A DNA stretch of 43,505 nt from Chara braunii. Lineage: Eukaryota > Streptophyta > Charophyceae > Charales > Characeae. Made by a program: the position numbers and the translations under genes. The stretch is taken from positions 379,378 through 422,882 of the forward strand of contig BFEA01000770.1 in the NCBI GenBank assembly GCA_003427395.1, written 5' to 3'. Positions within the stretch are counted from its first letter, which is position 1. Every line of letters begins with the position of its first letter. This document shows positions 1 to 10,340 of this stretch, piece after piece. The notes under the pieces were generated by a model. The model did not search any database, was not told the origin of the DNA, and saw nothing but the letters and a program-made list of their open reading frames with translations.

Positions 1-95
1 GACATTGAAACTGGGACCCTGGGCAGGACTCGGGTCGCCTTGTTGTTTGCTTGGACATTGAAACTGGGACCCTGGGCAGGACTCGGGTCGCCTTG
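1..95. repeat. Direct repeat, 53-bp period, two copies
   Basis: A 42-bp segment beginning GACATTGAAACTGGGACC occurs at 1-42 and again, identical, at 54-95. Identity implies a recent duplication or a tandem array cut by the window edge. No gene is seen in it. Confidence 0.9.
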
Positions 96-439
96 CTTAA
101 CTCGTTTGCTTGGCCTTGGAAGGGGGAGGGGGGGGGAAGAAAAAAAAAAAAAAAAAACATAAAAGGAACTATATGTATAATAGGATTGGAGTTGGAGAAA
201 GAAAATTAAGCAAATAAGATACGAGACATTGCACATGATAGAAGCAGAAAGGAGAAATGAATCTTCTTTTGAATTTGAGTCTCGCTTCAGTGATTGTTAC
301 TGTTTGGTGAGTTCTTTTGCTTTGTCATTTTGATAGTTTAGCCTGTTAGAGCTCGCTTATGCTTGAGCGACAGACAGGTAGTCGCATATATCTGGTCTTG
401 TTTGAGGTCTTTAGTGGTCACTCACTGAAGGATTGGCTG
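96..439. other. Non-coding stretch with G-run and A-run
   Basis: A G-rich tract is followed by an A-run (about 124-157), then AT-rich sequence. I see no credible reading frame, RNA gene or element terminus. Confidence 0.5.
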
Positions 440-760
440 ACTGTTGGATTAGTAGGAATTCTGGGAGCCTCCTTCCTTAAGGGAGAATGCTGCCGAAATT
501 TCTGCTAAATTTACGAAGTCAGTCAAAACCTGTGAGTCTTTTGAGGTTAGACTTAGGACTGTCTTTCGGATTAGTAGAGATTTTTAAAGCCTTCCTTACT
601 AATGGCAGTGCTGCCGAAATTCTACTAAACCCAAGGAAGTCGAGGTTAAGTAACTTTTAGGTCAGGAATTTATTTACATTTGGATTTGTATATTTTCTGT
701 GGGCTCACGCCTTTAGGGGAGATGCTTCCCAAATTTTTGCTATTTTTACGTTGTTACTGG
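440..760. repeat. Three diverged repeats built on GCTGCCGAAATTT
   Basis: Segments near 450-515, 570-635 and 690-755 share the order 'GGATTAGTAG ... CCTTCCTTAAGG ... GCTGCCGAAATTTCTGCTAAA'. The third copy is the most diverged. They are direct repeats of roughly 120 bp and may belong to an untranslated part of an old retroelement. No coding potential was seen. Confidence 0.55.
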
Positions 761-1639
761 GCGATATAGCTAGAGGAAGTGCGATACAGAGTTCTTCTCC
801 GGTAATGCGATAGATGGTGGCTACGTTATTTGTGACGCAGGTTATAGCTACCTAAGGGAGATTAGGTGTGATAAGCTTCATCAATTTTATGCTATCACTG
901 AATAGCGGGTCAGTTAGTCGATCGAACTGATCGATCTACGACTCAGCCATGCCCATCGTTATACCCATGCCATGATGCTTGGAATCTCCCTGCTATAATG
1001 ACATTCCCTCAAAATGAGAACCTTTCTATCCCTCTTACCCATCTCCTTGAAATGGCCATCAAAAAAGTTGAGAAAGTTGAATAGAAAGTGGAGGTATGCG
1101 ATTGTTAAAAGAGGGGGTCGGAGGAAGGGGCATGTGGGATATGAATTGGGAGACAAAGGGTTGACCACGTAGTGGTATTTGTGCACGAATGTCGATGGGA
1201 TTTTGTGTGGATGCAGGTTGGTATTAGAAGCAAGGAACCGCTCCTCGAATAATAATGCTTTGGAATGATGTGCTTAAGGCGGGTAGCAAGAATCAACTCG
1301 GGACTGTGAGAATGACTTACCCTGGCTTCCCTCGAGAGTCTCTCTATTCCCTTCTAAGCCCCCGATCTGCACCTTGGATTCTTGATGTTGACCTTGAAAA
1401 TGGACTTAGCAATTGTGTGAGAGAGATGGTCTCGAAAAATGTTACGAAATTTCCTTCTCTCTCTGAGTGATGGTCTTCTGAACCATCACGTGATCGTTAC
1501 GCTTATCCTTATCGTGGTTGAAAGCTGGATTGGATTGTCCACGACGGGTAAGAGAACACCGTCATCTGCGGTGTAAGCTCTCCCTCGCGACAGTCGCTCT
1601 TCTTAACCCTACACGCGAGACGCGAGAGGCTTGAGGGTC
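761..1639. other. Unassigned, possibly upstream LTR sequence
   Basis: Only short overlapping frames on both strands, none with recognisable motifs. It may contain the start of the LTR whose end lies at 2408, but no TG start with matching flank could be fixed. Confidence 0.35.
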
Positions 1640-2408
1640 GGTGATCACTCTTAGTGGTCGTCTTCAATATTGGAAGGCTAACTCTTTGGGGAGCAAGCAA
1701 ACCAACACCTGAGTGTCTAAGGCATTCCTCGGTTCCATCGAGAGGTGAGCGGTTATGATTACTCCGTAAAACACCATTACGGAAATGGGGGTTTGTTTTC
1801 AAGCTTCATGTCTTCGATATGATTAAATCGGTTCCTTCCATTTTATATTGAGTACTTGATCAGATTCTGTGAAGAACAGGATGGGAAAAATTATGGGTAG
1901 TTCCATCAAGAGACTAGGCGATGATCCAATTAAGTTTATCAAGTTTATCAAGTTTTCTTCGAGCGGAGGACTACCGCGTGGTCACCTAATCGTCCTAGTC
2001 GACCGACGTATGGCCTCGTTTAGGAACTCAGCCAGCCTATGACGAGGGTATGCGTCCGGGTTCGATCCAGGCGTTAGCCGCGCGTGCCCTTATGCTACAA
2101 CGAACGAGCAAACGCCCTCGGCTGACCTACCTCTGCGACTGCATCATAAGAGCTCCCGCACGTGGGTGAGTACCTCGGCAGGGATACGCCCACCCACGGG
2201 ATGGTGACAGCTCCCAACGGGTGGAGGTAAGATGTGGCTCGCGCAGCCTCTGTCCTGTCACAGGAGCGCGCGAGAGGTATGGCTGGCGCACTCGGCAAGA
2301 GCGGCACCAGGGCGCGCGTTTGTTTTCCGCGCGTCCGTCAAGCCCCGCCTAATCCTGCGTGACAAAGGCCGGGAGGGTCCAGCTCGCACGAGATCGATGC
2401 GCACGACA
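1640..2408 (+). mobile_element. LTR A (+), 3' part of a 5' LTR
   Basis: This segment aligns, inverted, with the LTR at 39424-40560. TAGTGGTCGTCTT at 1652-1664 matches 40548-40560, GTCCTAGTCGACCGACG near 1993 has a close counterpart, and 2101-2121 matches 39724-39744 over 21 of 21 bases. It ends ...CGACA at 2408 and is followed by GG and a tRNA-Asp PBS, the layout of a 5' LTR. The left boundary cannot be set. The equivalent of the TATA box in LTR D is here degenerate (CATAAGA). Confidence 0.75.
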
Positions 2409-2410
2409 GG

Positions 2411-2428
2411 TGGCGCTGTTGCCGGGGA
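2411..2428 (+). other. Primer-binding site, tRNA-Asp, one mismatch
   Basis: TGGCGCTGTTGCCGGGGA is complementary to the 3' end of plant tRNA-Asp(GTC) (..CCCCGGCAACGGCGCCA) with one change, C to T, at the seventh base. It starts two bases after the LTR end ..CGACA, as expected for minus-strand priming of reverse transcription. Confidence 0.85.
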
Positions 2429-2847
2429 CCTCGGCTGCCTACCGAGGTCCAAAGTGAACGAACCCTGGTTAATGATTTTGGCGGGCCGATGATCCCAGGC
2501 AAAACGACAATTTTATTTGACATTTTGATTTCTGGTGCAGAATATTTGAAGGTTGAGTGATTAACCCTTGGTATGGGAAGTGAAGTAAGAGGCTTGACTG
2601 CCTTATCGAAGAAAAGACTTAGACTTGATTAGGTTAAGGCACTATGAGCCTTTATTAGCATAAAACGCCCAGTAACATAAAAGTTGTCTTTTTGTTAAGT
2701 AAATGGGATTGGATGTGAGAGTCAGGTCATATGGATATGGGATATGTCTAGAGATAGGAATAGAAAAATCGCGCATATATGCATACATGATTTTTGTGTA
2801 TTATCGGGGGATTGAACTTCGCAAACTCATTTTGTCTTTCCCTTTAG

Positions 2848-3280
2848 ATTGGATGAACTTGGGGAGGTTTACAAGATGACCCTTGATAAAGATAAAAACC
2901 TCATCATAAAGGTCTGGCTACTGATTGATGTTTGGGCAGGAAATTCGAAAGAAAGTCAGAGATTGGCAAGGATGGCGCATGCCCGAAGTGATCCTTGTGT
3001 GGCTTTGCCAGTCTGGAAAGAAGGAGGATTGGAGATGACTCTGCCACGAAGATTTAGGATTGGGGAAGATGCGTATTCATGGTGGGGTAAAAAGGTGGAT
3101 AAGGATGTGTTCGCCTGGATAGAATCTAGCCTGATTGGGGAAGATGAGGATGTGCTAGTGAAAGTACTCCTCTACGTAGCCCCTTTCTTCTGGACCATGC
3201 TTGGGACTGAGTTGGCTATGGGAAACAAAAAACTTTCATATCTTGCCACTTCTGCACATGTCGAATCCACCTTGATGTAG
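2848..3280 (+). CDS. Exon-like open frame, unknown, maybe element A internal region
   Basis: Open for about 143 codons. It follows a pyrimidine tract ending TTTAG at 2847, a good 3' splice-site shape, so the frame may begin as an exon; the first ATG is at 2853. The product is charged, with a Trp-rich middle (YSWWGKKVDKDVFAWIE) and no recognised domain. It lies 420 bp after the PBS of LTR A, where a retroelement gag would start. Its last 100 bases overlap, on the other strand, a better-supported Ulp1 protease fragment, so a junction between two elements near 3.17 kb is likely. Function unknown. Confidence 0.3.
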
Positions 3281-3520
3281 TCATTGGTGATCTGAACGGC
3301 TAGCAGGAACAAATTGATGACTTCATCATTTAACCATTCCCCATCCTTGGCGGCGACCATGATGTCTTTCTTTTCCACCTTCCACCTCCCCTTGTAATCG
3401 ACAATGCCGTATTCTTCATTGTCTTAATTGTTGCCGGTAATCATTTCAAGATACTCCTTTTCTTCTACAGTAAGGCGTACTGTTGCTAAAGGAATCCGGA
3501 ACGAAGGGTCATGCACTGCA
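3172..3520 (-). pseudogene. Start of a Ulp1/C48 SUMO-protease domain, truncated
   Basis: Read on the minus strand, the sequence runs from a leader containing VRLTVEEKEYLEMITGNN, through DYKGRWK, a one-base frame change near 3380, then GEWLNDEVINLFLLAVQ (about 3342-3292). 'WLNDEVIN' is the hallmark opening of Ulp1-family cysteine proteases, which cleave SUMO/ubiquitin-like proteins. The catalytic His, Asp and Cys lie downstream in the family and are not found here, so the domain is cut off near 3172. A TAA at 3424-3426 (CAA in an ancestor would explain it) interrupts the frame. It is probably the C-terminal domain of the long - strand gene starting at 10799, as such domains are in several large plant transposons. 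Confidence 0.6.
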
Positions 3521-4155
3521 TACAAACACACATATAAACAACAATAGAGTGACTAAGACTTCACACAAAAAGGGACTTTTCGCCAAGTGATATACTACAT
3601 AGACATGAGCTCATGTTTTTTATTGTCTATCTGTTTCGCTATCAGTGCTGCTATCCATAACAGATAAACTGCAACCTGCGCGATGTAATTTCTTCCCTTC
3701 TGTGAGGCTTATTCCAACAGCTTTAAACATCCTTAGGGCAGCTAGCTTCACAGATGGACATATCATGGGTGTATGACTTCTTCTCTCATTTTTGGGCAAC
3801 AACGACAAAGTTGATAAAGCTTGCAAGCCATGACGAATGATATTCTTCTATCTCTTCCTTTGCGAGTGTACTTGTGTCGTTTTCCACATTTCTTTTCATC
3901 GCCCTGCATGATTGACAAAATAAAACATTATGAGTTCCAAGTTCGACTTTCCATTATTGAAACTGACTCATGAATACCAATACAAAATATATGGTACTTG
4001 CACTTCATACAAAACACATAATATTTCTCTTCAGTAAACGCACAGTTCCAAAGCTAGGTAAAGAAACAATACATCTAAGGGATCGACGGTATCACACAAA
4101 GGGAGATGAGTGCATGTGATGCACCCACTAATCCGCATATAGTATTAGATATTCC
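3521..4155. other. Gap inside the long - strand gene, no clear coding
   Basis: Stops in all frames. It may be intron or decayed linker between the Ulp1 fragment and the acidic linker. A short - strand frame at 3620-3826 has no recognisable motif. Confidence 0.35.
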
Positions 4156-4593
4156 TCATACGATAAGAAAGTGCTCACCTCGATGACTAACTCTCAGTTT
4201 TTCTTCAGCACGACCATCTGTCACACCTTCCATGTGCAATGACGTAATAGGAGATTCCTCGATATCTATCACGAGGTTAGCAGACTGTGGTGTTTGAGGT
4301 TGTTCAAGCGTTTGTTGAGGTTGTACAAGTGTACATTGCTCTGGTGTACTTAGTACTATATGTCCTTCATCCTCTTCGATGCCCTGTACATGGAGAGTTT
4401 CTTCCTTCTTTACGCCCTCAAAAGTGTCCTCAAAAGTGTCGCTTGCACCTACAGTCGCATTTCCGATCTTCGTATCCAGAGAGAGTTTTTCAACTTCCTC
4501 TGACAAAGTATTACTTCGACTGGCATCGTGAGTGTACCAGTAATATCCACTTCCATAGTGACACTGTCGCCCACTAGCATTGTGGTCACCCAA
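4156..4593 (-). pseudogene. Acidic, Gln/Pro-rich linker of the long - strand gene
   Basis: An open frame of 145 codons with acidic, low-complexity composition (EEVEKLSL, EESPITSLHMEG, a QPQ/QTP stretch). It sits between the repeat region (4449-5690) and the Ulp1 fragment, in a frame shifted by one from the repeat region near 4550. It looks like a disordered linker in a multidomain protein. No catalytic motif is visible. Confidence 0.45.
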
Positions 4594-5690
4594 ACTTTGT
4601 CAGCTGTACTCACACCCTTGCCACTGACTCCACCTTTTCGTCCCGAAGTTCTGGCACTCGCACCGACGATCGATCCCCGTTGCAGTGTCGGGTTGGACTC
4701 GACCACGAGTTTCTCCGCTCGGTCAAGCTGGGGGCGCTCCAATAGTGGACCCTTGTCGTGTTCGACTCGACTGTGTGACCCTTTGACAGGTGAAACAATG
4801 CCGATTGGTCCCGAACCCTTGCTACTTGTACTGGCGATTGATCCCGATCCCACTGTCGGGTTGGACTCGACCGTGAGTTTCTTCGCTCGCTCAAGCCGCG
4901 AGCGCTCCAATGCTAGACGAGTGTCGTGTTTGACACGACCGTGTGACCCTTTGACAGGTGAAACACCGCCGACAGTTGAACTACCCCCGCTTGGTCCCAA
5001 AGCCTTGCCAGTTGCACCGACGATCGATCCCGATCCCACTATTGAGTTCGACTCGACCGTAAGTTTCTTCGCTTGGTCAAGCCGGGAGCACTCCAATGCT
5101 AGGCCACTGTCGTGTTCAACTCAACAGTGAGACCCTTCGATAGTTGAACCACCGCCGCTTGGTCCCGAAGCCTTGCCATGCGCACTGCCGCTCGATAGTG
5201 ATCCCTTGCACTCTGTTTCTTGAGGCCCCTGAGACATTTCGGGTTTTCGCACTTCACCAGGACTTATGCCCTTACCGCTTGCACCAACGCTTGTTGCCGG
5301 ACCCTCGACACTTGCACCGGCGCTGAATCTCGATCCCTTTCCACGCCCACCGCCGCTTGACCCTGATCCCTTGCCCTCTGTTGCTTGACGCCCCTAAGAC
5401 CTTTCGGTTTTTTGCAGTTCCCCACGACTTGTGTCCTTGCCGCTTGCACCGTCGCCTGGTCCCGGACCCTTGACACTTGCACCGCTCCCTGATCCCAATC
5501 CTTTGCCATGCGCACCTCCGCTCAATCCGGATCCCTTGCCATGCGAGCCACCGCTGCTTGGTTTTTTCCTCTCCCCTTCTCTGTGCTCAAGATCTTCTTC
5601 GACATGCCAATTATATCCGTAAGCTGGACTGGTTTCTCTATCATAGAACTCTTTCAGATACTCAAGCTACTGCGATGTTTTGAACTCTTG
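4449..5690 (-). pseudogene. Gly/Ser-rich and 56/62-aa repeat region of the long - strand gene
   Basis: From 5690 down, one frame reads a Gly/Ser/Lys-rich tract with repeated SGGGSxGKGSG-like motifs, then three long repeats containing LDRAKKLTVESNPTVGSGSI and SPVKGSHGRVEHD. Stops fall between the segments near 5395 and 5130. The product would be a disordered, basic, repetitive linker joining the methyltransferase-like region (5700-7339) to the C-terminal Ulp1 fragment. Such tracts are often low-complexity tethers. It is not recognised as a known family. Opposite-strand frames of similar length here are shadows. Confidence 0.5.
4711..5130 (-). repeat. In-frame coding tandem repeat, 168/186-bp period
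   Basis: The segment around TTCTTCGCTCGCTCAAGC recurs at 4711, 4879 and 5065. The spacings are 168 and 186 bp, both multiples of three and differing by 18 bp, so the - strand frame is preserved (56 and 62 residues). Confidence 0.7.
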
Positions 5691-5699
5691 GAAAATTTC

Positions 5700-6719
5700 T
5701 TATGTTCTTACATCTAGTCTTGATTGAGAAACTTCCGGATTAAGTCGCACAAGTCGCTTACCAATATGATTATTGGCGTGTTTGAGAAAGTTTGATTCTG
5801 ACATACGTCTGTGGAGGCAAAACTGCCACTCCCCTTCTTCTTTTATAGCCATAACCCACCTCCCTCTCCCCAATGCAGGTTGGAAGTACTGGGGGTGCCA
5901 TACAATGTGATGACCCCATGTGTCATCATCCGTCACGGTATAATCGTCTCGGCATATTATAGGCCCCGGAAACACCGCAATGTCCGCAGGGATTTTGTCT
6001 CCAATCTCGTACTGCAAAGGCTCATCAGATGGAGGTTGTTGTGGAGTTCGAGAGCGTAGCAATTCCATAACTTTACTTGGGCTATTTGCAAATGGCAACA
6101 GACTTGCCAACAACTCTGGGGAGAGTATTGCTTGAACCTTCGCATCCAAAATGCCTCCGGATGGCACCGTCATCGTATTGCCCGCCATCTGAGTAGGTGT
6201 AACAATAGAAAAAGTCGGCGGCCGAGTCATTAACGGATCCGTTGAAACCGCCATGCTCGAAGCTCCTCTAGAACCGGACGATGTGCCTGGAACACCCATT
6301 CTATGCGAAGCTGAGCTACAAACTCTTTGCCTCTCATATGCCAAAGCCGCTTGCAAAGTGTCATCAACACTCTCTTCGTCTGAGTCGTCGGCATCAAAGT
6401 TCTCACCATTCACAAAACAAGTCGCATAACTTGCGACTGTAAACGCCCCGATTTGTTGGTCGAAGCACATTGTCTCAAAACGATCGAGGAATGCAACTTC
6501 CCTCTCCCATGGTGATTTATGATAACCCCTTAAAAGTGTCTTCGTTTTTCTTCTTCTGAGGACATAAGTACGTTCCCCTCTGTGTTGCGGCTTTGTTTCG
6601 AAGAGAAACTCCCAAATATTGACCATGGTTTGGCCAACCTTGTAGACAAAATCACGCCCTTCATCATGTCGAGGAGGCGGCTTAATAAATTTAACGTAGT
6701 AATCTCCAGTTCCGACCAT
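5700..6719 (-). pseudogene. Continuation of methyltransferase-like region, 339-codon frame
   Basis: The longest open segment of the decayed gene. It is in frame with 6720-7339, separated by a TAG at 6732-6734. The N-terminal part (MVGTGDYYVKFIKPPPRHDE) is followed by a basic helix-rich stretch (RTYVLRRRKTKTLLRGYHK), an acidic Asp/Glu tract, a Ser/Pro/Thr-rich linker, and a C-terminal segment rich in aromatic residues (DDTWGHHIVWHPQYFQPALGRGRWVMAI). I do not recognise a family for the C-terminal half. The Trp/His spacing suggests a small folded domain that may bind a partner or DNA, but this is inference. It ends at a TAA/TAG-rich junction and leads into the Gly/Ser repeats. Confidence 0.5.
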
Positions 6720-6891
6720 CTTGTTAATGAACTAAGTGAGGAACTTGAACTTCATACCCTCCCCTTCCAGCACAATGCAATGACGGTGACTCTTTAACAA
6801 CTCTCAAACCAATGCCGCATGACCTTTTCCCAGGAAAATGACAGCCTCATCCACATGACAAAAATGCTCCAATATCTCCACCATTGCATTC

Positions 6892-6957
6892 GGCTCCCTT
6901 TCCATACCATCATAGACAACTTTCGGCTCCCTTTCCATACCATCATAGACAACTTTC
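6892..6957 (-). repeat. 33-bp in-frame duplication
   Basis: GGCTCCCTTTCCATACCATC begins at 6892 and again at 6925. The 33-bp period duplicates the eleven residues KVVYDGMEREP without changing frame. Confidence 0.9.
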
Positions 6958-7230
6958 TCGTTTGGTTCTATACCTGCCAGTTTCCACTTTGTTTGCGGAA
7001 AGTTCTTCTCCACGACATCAGTCAACATCTTCGGTTTTCTCTCTCTCCGCACAAGTGCCGATATGTTAGTCACCTGCTCGGCAGACGATGAACCTGCAGC
7101 TTGGATATCTTCAAACAAGGGAATAGTGCAGCGATGATAATCCGCTTCGTTGGAGTACATGATGACCATCATTCTGTCTGTGTCCTCGAAAGGCAAGTTT
7201 GCAACCTTATATGTCAATTTCCCTTTTGTT

Positions 7231-7318
7231 TGTTGACGAGTCGTTTTCAGAAGATCCAAGTCCCCTTTATTTATTGTTGACGAGTCCATTTCAGAAGATC
7301 CAAGTGAATGTCCCACCT
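7231..7318 (-). repeat. 44-bp duplication causing a frameshift
   Basis: TGTTGACGAGTC ... TTCAGAAGATCCAAG occurs at 7231 and 7275. The 44-bp period is not a multiple of three; it doubles the peptide LDLLKxTRQQ and accounts for the frame change between the frames on either side. Confidence 0.8.
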
Positions 7319-7379
7319 CGCGACTCGCCTGGAGAATGTGAACTCGCAAGAGCGTGGAACGAAGCACAACAATGTCCAA

Positions 7380-8515
7380 TACTCACCGCCAAGTTTTTCC
7401 ATGAACTTTCAGAGTCCGTCAAACACTTGTTCAATCCTCGTACCCATTTGAGTTGGGCGGCACAAATCAAGGACGACTGTGTGGCACGTCAGATGTCTGA
7501 CGACTCTATACATCTCCTTGCAATCCATCTCGTCTGAAACATCGCTCGGTTCCCATTGGAACGGCACGAAGACAGATATCACGCCCTGTTTCTGGAAATG
7601 TATATATTTCGCTTGCCCCGACATACGAATGCTATGCGAACCCCCAGTTTCGGATCTACGCAACAACTTGTTGACAAATTGGATGAACTCTTCGGGACAT
7701 TTCTCTGCAAGCGATTTTGTTTTCTTGAAGCCCTTTTCTCATTTTTCGTCCTCTCCTCCAAGTGTAGTTGGAAATGACCGCACCCAGCTCATGTCTTTGA
7801 AATGTTGTCGCTGGTCGATCCACCTCTCAGATGTCAATCCTTCATCACAATACTTAGTGAACATATCAGAAAGGTTCTCGAAGAATGGTTCCTTCCACTC
7901 TGACAGCTTCTTGTGAGGGTCAGAAATGAAGGCAAAGTAGTGAAACATTCTCAACATTGCTCTTTCCAGCTTCACAATTTCCACGTATGACTCCATCGAA
8001 TGTTTTCCGGCAATATGAGCAGCTTTGCTTAGCCTTGGAGCCAGTATGACACTTCCCGCGAGAATATCTCGCAACAGTTGAAGCCGCTCACGCTTCCCCA
8101 ATGTAGACAAAGTCTTCCATGATCTGACATCCGGATCGTGTACAGCCATGAGGTAACCAGGTCCTCTAGTACCTTGAATCCAGTGCACTGGAACCCTGAC
8201 TCCTTTTACCAACTCGAATCCGGGTCCAGGTCTCGGCGATTTACCCGATTTTCCTTGTTTTGTGGTAGGCTTCACAACATCTCTCCCCGGCAACTGTCCG
8301 CTCTCCCAAGCAGAATACACTTGTCGCACATTGTCGAAGACTTCTTCAGTTGCCCTTGCCAATATCATGTAAGGCCCGAGGAAGTCGGACCACTCCCTGG
8401 TCCAACTCTTAAGTGACAGAGTAACTAAATGATCAATCCCGGGCAAGCGCAGAGTCATTGCTGCAAACTCTCTGTAGTCCTTGTTTTTGACGTCTGCGGC
8501 AGATCCGCCTATAGC
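7380..8515 (-). pseudogene. Helical middle domain of the long - strand gene
   Basis: One minus frame runs from about 8515 to 7380, broken only by TGA at 7739-7741 and 7409-7411. The 239-codon part (8458-7739) is mostly helical by composition, with basic and aromatic residues (LSKAAHIAGKHSMESYVEIVKLERAMLRMFHYFAF). After the first stop it continues into GQAKYIHFQKQGVISVFVPFQWEPSD and DCKEMYRVVRHLTCHTVVLDLC, alternating strands and helices that would lead into the methyltransferase-like segment. It is not recognised as a named domain. It lies between the ParB-like region and the Rossmann segment and is part of the same ancestral protein. Confidence 0.5.
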
Positions 8516-8545
8516 TTAAGGACGACCGGCTGCCAGCCACAATTT

Positions 8546-9159
8546 TCATATGTCCCGAATGACAGCAATCTGGTGTGGTGGAGTATTCCATTTGTCCTTC
8601 GCATTTTGGAAAGTGCTCAAGATGGCGTAATTATCCATGCTCCTATTCGGATAGTAAACAGGCCTTGCAGTCAAGTAATTCAAACGGAGCTCACGGGCGA
8701 TGTCATGGCGCTCTTGAAAGCATTTCCTTGCCGCCGCAACATTATGTTGACCACTGAGAGGGTACCAGTAGTACTTGCGCACGGATTGGAGATCGAATTT
8801 GTCAATCGTCACTCTTCTTGCTCTTACATTGTTCTGGAAGCGTCAGTATGCATCGTATCATGCAGCCCAACCAACAAAAGGACAGGCTTCTCATATAATG
8901 TACAGACATTCACCCCGACTGCTTCGGTCGTTCTCTCTCTGATAGCTGCCTCACCCGATTCAACCACTACGTCGTAAATGTTATCAATATGATACTGATC
9001 GAGAAAGCGTTGATTATATCTAAACTCCTCGTCAGGGATATCCAGAATCCTGTCGAACTCAACAGAAATGAACTGCATTTCCGGCCTCTGGCTACCATTC
9101 TCGTCGAACTCAAGGAAGAAGCCTTTGCTCAGATGACCAGAAGAATTCTCAGGCGGCAA
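8546..9159 (-). pseudogene. ParB/sulfiredoxin-like region
   Basis: Two - strand pieces. The first (9159-8824) has IPDEEFRYNQRFLDQYHIDNI followed by VVVESGE, resembling the ParB box 'NPR...V..LA.SI...G'. The second (8812-8546) has YYWYPLSGQHNVAAARKC, matching the 'G.Hr..A' loop of ParB and sulfiredoxin folds. They are in different frames: a one-base slip near 8850 and a TGA (YDAY-stop-RFQNN) separate them. ParB-family proteins bind or cut DNA, and ParB-like domains are fused to DNA methyltransferases in some phage and bacterial proteins. Here the region lies N-terminal to a methyltransferase-like segment, which supports the reading. The frame ends at TGA 8546-8548 and continues with TAA at 8516-8518. 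The assignment rests on motifs only. Confidence 0.45.
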
Positions 9160-9205
9160 AGTCTACAAACTGGGCGGTCTGGTGACTGTCTTGCCCACAG
9201 GGTCT

Positions 9206-10340
9206 TCATCCGACTGTGGGTAGTCCGCCGGGAAAAAGGAAGTTTTTTCCATCACAACTCCCTTGGCTGCATTTTTCCCTGGCTGCATTTTTCCCTGGCT
9301 GCCGTTTTTTCTTCATGGCCTCCTCAGCCTCCCGCGTACGCCGGCTCGCCTCATCAACTAGCAGCTGTTTCAACTTGCGTTTGTGACCCTCCCCCTGTTT
9401 GCCCCCCCCTTCCTGCTTGGTTCTCTTACTATCCAAAGCACTTCTCCTCTCTTGCCTGATCTTCCTCTTCCTCTCAGCCAGCCGTGCTGCATCGGCATGT
9501 GCCGGCACGACCGTCACATCGTGGTGCATTCCCCCGCGCCCTCGATCCGCATCCCAATGCCCATGTTCCGGTGGGAGGCGTTGTGCATACCCTCCCTCGC
9601 CGGTCGTTTCCTCTTCTCGCCCTTCATCCTCATATTCAATCCCTAGACCACCCTCCAATTCGCCTAGCCCACCCCTCTCGCTGATTGTCTGCGCACTCTC
9701 TACTTCCGCTTCTTCCTCATGCTCCCCTCTGTCATCGCTACCCTCCTCATGTTCTTCGCATTCTTCCTCGCGCTCTGAATCCTCCTCGTTGTTCTCCTCG
9801 TCGTCATCTCCAAAATATTGTGGCCGGCTTGGAATGTCGAAGCCATGACGTGATGGGTGGACCAAGGAAACGGATTCCTTGGTCGATGTTGTTCTGGACT
9901 TCTTCGGGGCTGACGGCACGATTTGGCTGCGAAACGGACCTTTCCCCCCGATCTGCCCAGATTTCAGGAACTCGCGTTGCAGCAACCGGAGTCCGAAGGG
10001 ATTGCGTAGGGCGGACACCTATAGTGATTGGTCTCGACGAGGAAGCCGCCTCCAAGGATGACGAAAGCACTCTTTTCGGCTCAGATATGCGGTCGGCAGC
10101 ATGCGCCACCGGCTCATGCCCTGCGACCACATTACTGTCGAAGAATGCGAAAACCGTTGGAAGGTCCGGCAACGTCGATTTCTTCGTCCCGGGCGGATTG
10201 AAAATATCATAAAGCCTCTTGCCGTACCCAGCGTGTTTGGCCCAACGAAGAGCAACGCGTTTGACATTTGCCATCCGCTCACCTTTAGCGTTAAAGACCA
10301 TCGTCAACTCCAACATGACGAACTGTGAATGTCGTCCACT
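9206..10340 (-). pseudogene. Acidic and charged helical segment after the N-terminus
   Basis: Two overlapping - strand frames. 10316-9804 opens with VFNAKGERMANVKRVALRWAKHAGYGKR and TKKSTLPDLPTVFAFFDSN. 10018-9206 carries a long Glu/Asp tract (YFGDDDEENNEEDSERE...) and then a Lys/Arg/Glu-rich helix (RKRKIRQERRSALDSKRTK, DEASRRTREAEEAMKKKRQ). A frame change lies between about 9800 and 10018. Composition suggests a nuclear, disordered acidic domain followed by a basic coiled or single helix. No enzyme motif. On the + strand the same DNA gives Ser/Pro-rich shadows. Confidence 0.5.

Larger units (their letters stand above)
6720..7339 (-). pseudogene. Methyltransferase-like Rossmann segment (weak)
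   Basis: Frame on the minus strand with TGA at 6804-6806 (a Trp codon in context: AALV-stop-ELLK) and TAG at 6732-6734. The stretch DEAVIFLGKGHAALV (about 6851-6807), read on through the stop into SHRHCIVLEGEG, has the pattern of motif I of N6/N4 DNA methyltransferases: strand, FxGxG, helix, R, strand ending in an acidic residue. In the beta-class layout this motif lies C-terminal, as here. A clear DPPY motif IV is not seen upstream; VFVPFQW at about 7580 is the only candidate, so the enzyme may be degenerate or the assignment wrong. The likely parent gene runs 10799 to 3172. Confidence 0.35.

Noticed and set aside
2055-2075. GGTTCGATCC resembling a tRNA B-box
   Set aside because: It lies inside LTR A, the homologous part of LTR D lacks it, and no cloverleaf can be drawn around it.
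6025-6045. CTGATGAG on the minus strand
   Set aside because: It lies in the coding remnant (SDEPLQYEIGD) and lacks stems and GAAAC.
7556-7777. + strand frames such as RHEDRYHALFLEMYIF
   Set aside because: Antisense to the better-supported - strand frame at 7380-8515.
9383-9848. + strand Ser/Pro-rich frames
   Set aside because: They are antisense shadows of the acidic and charged - strand segment.
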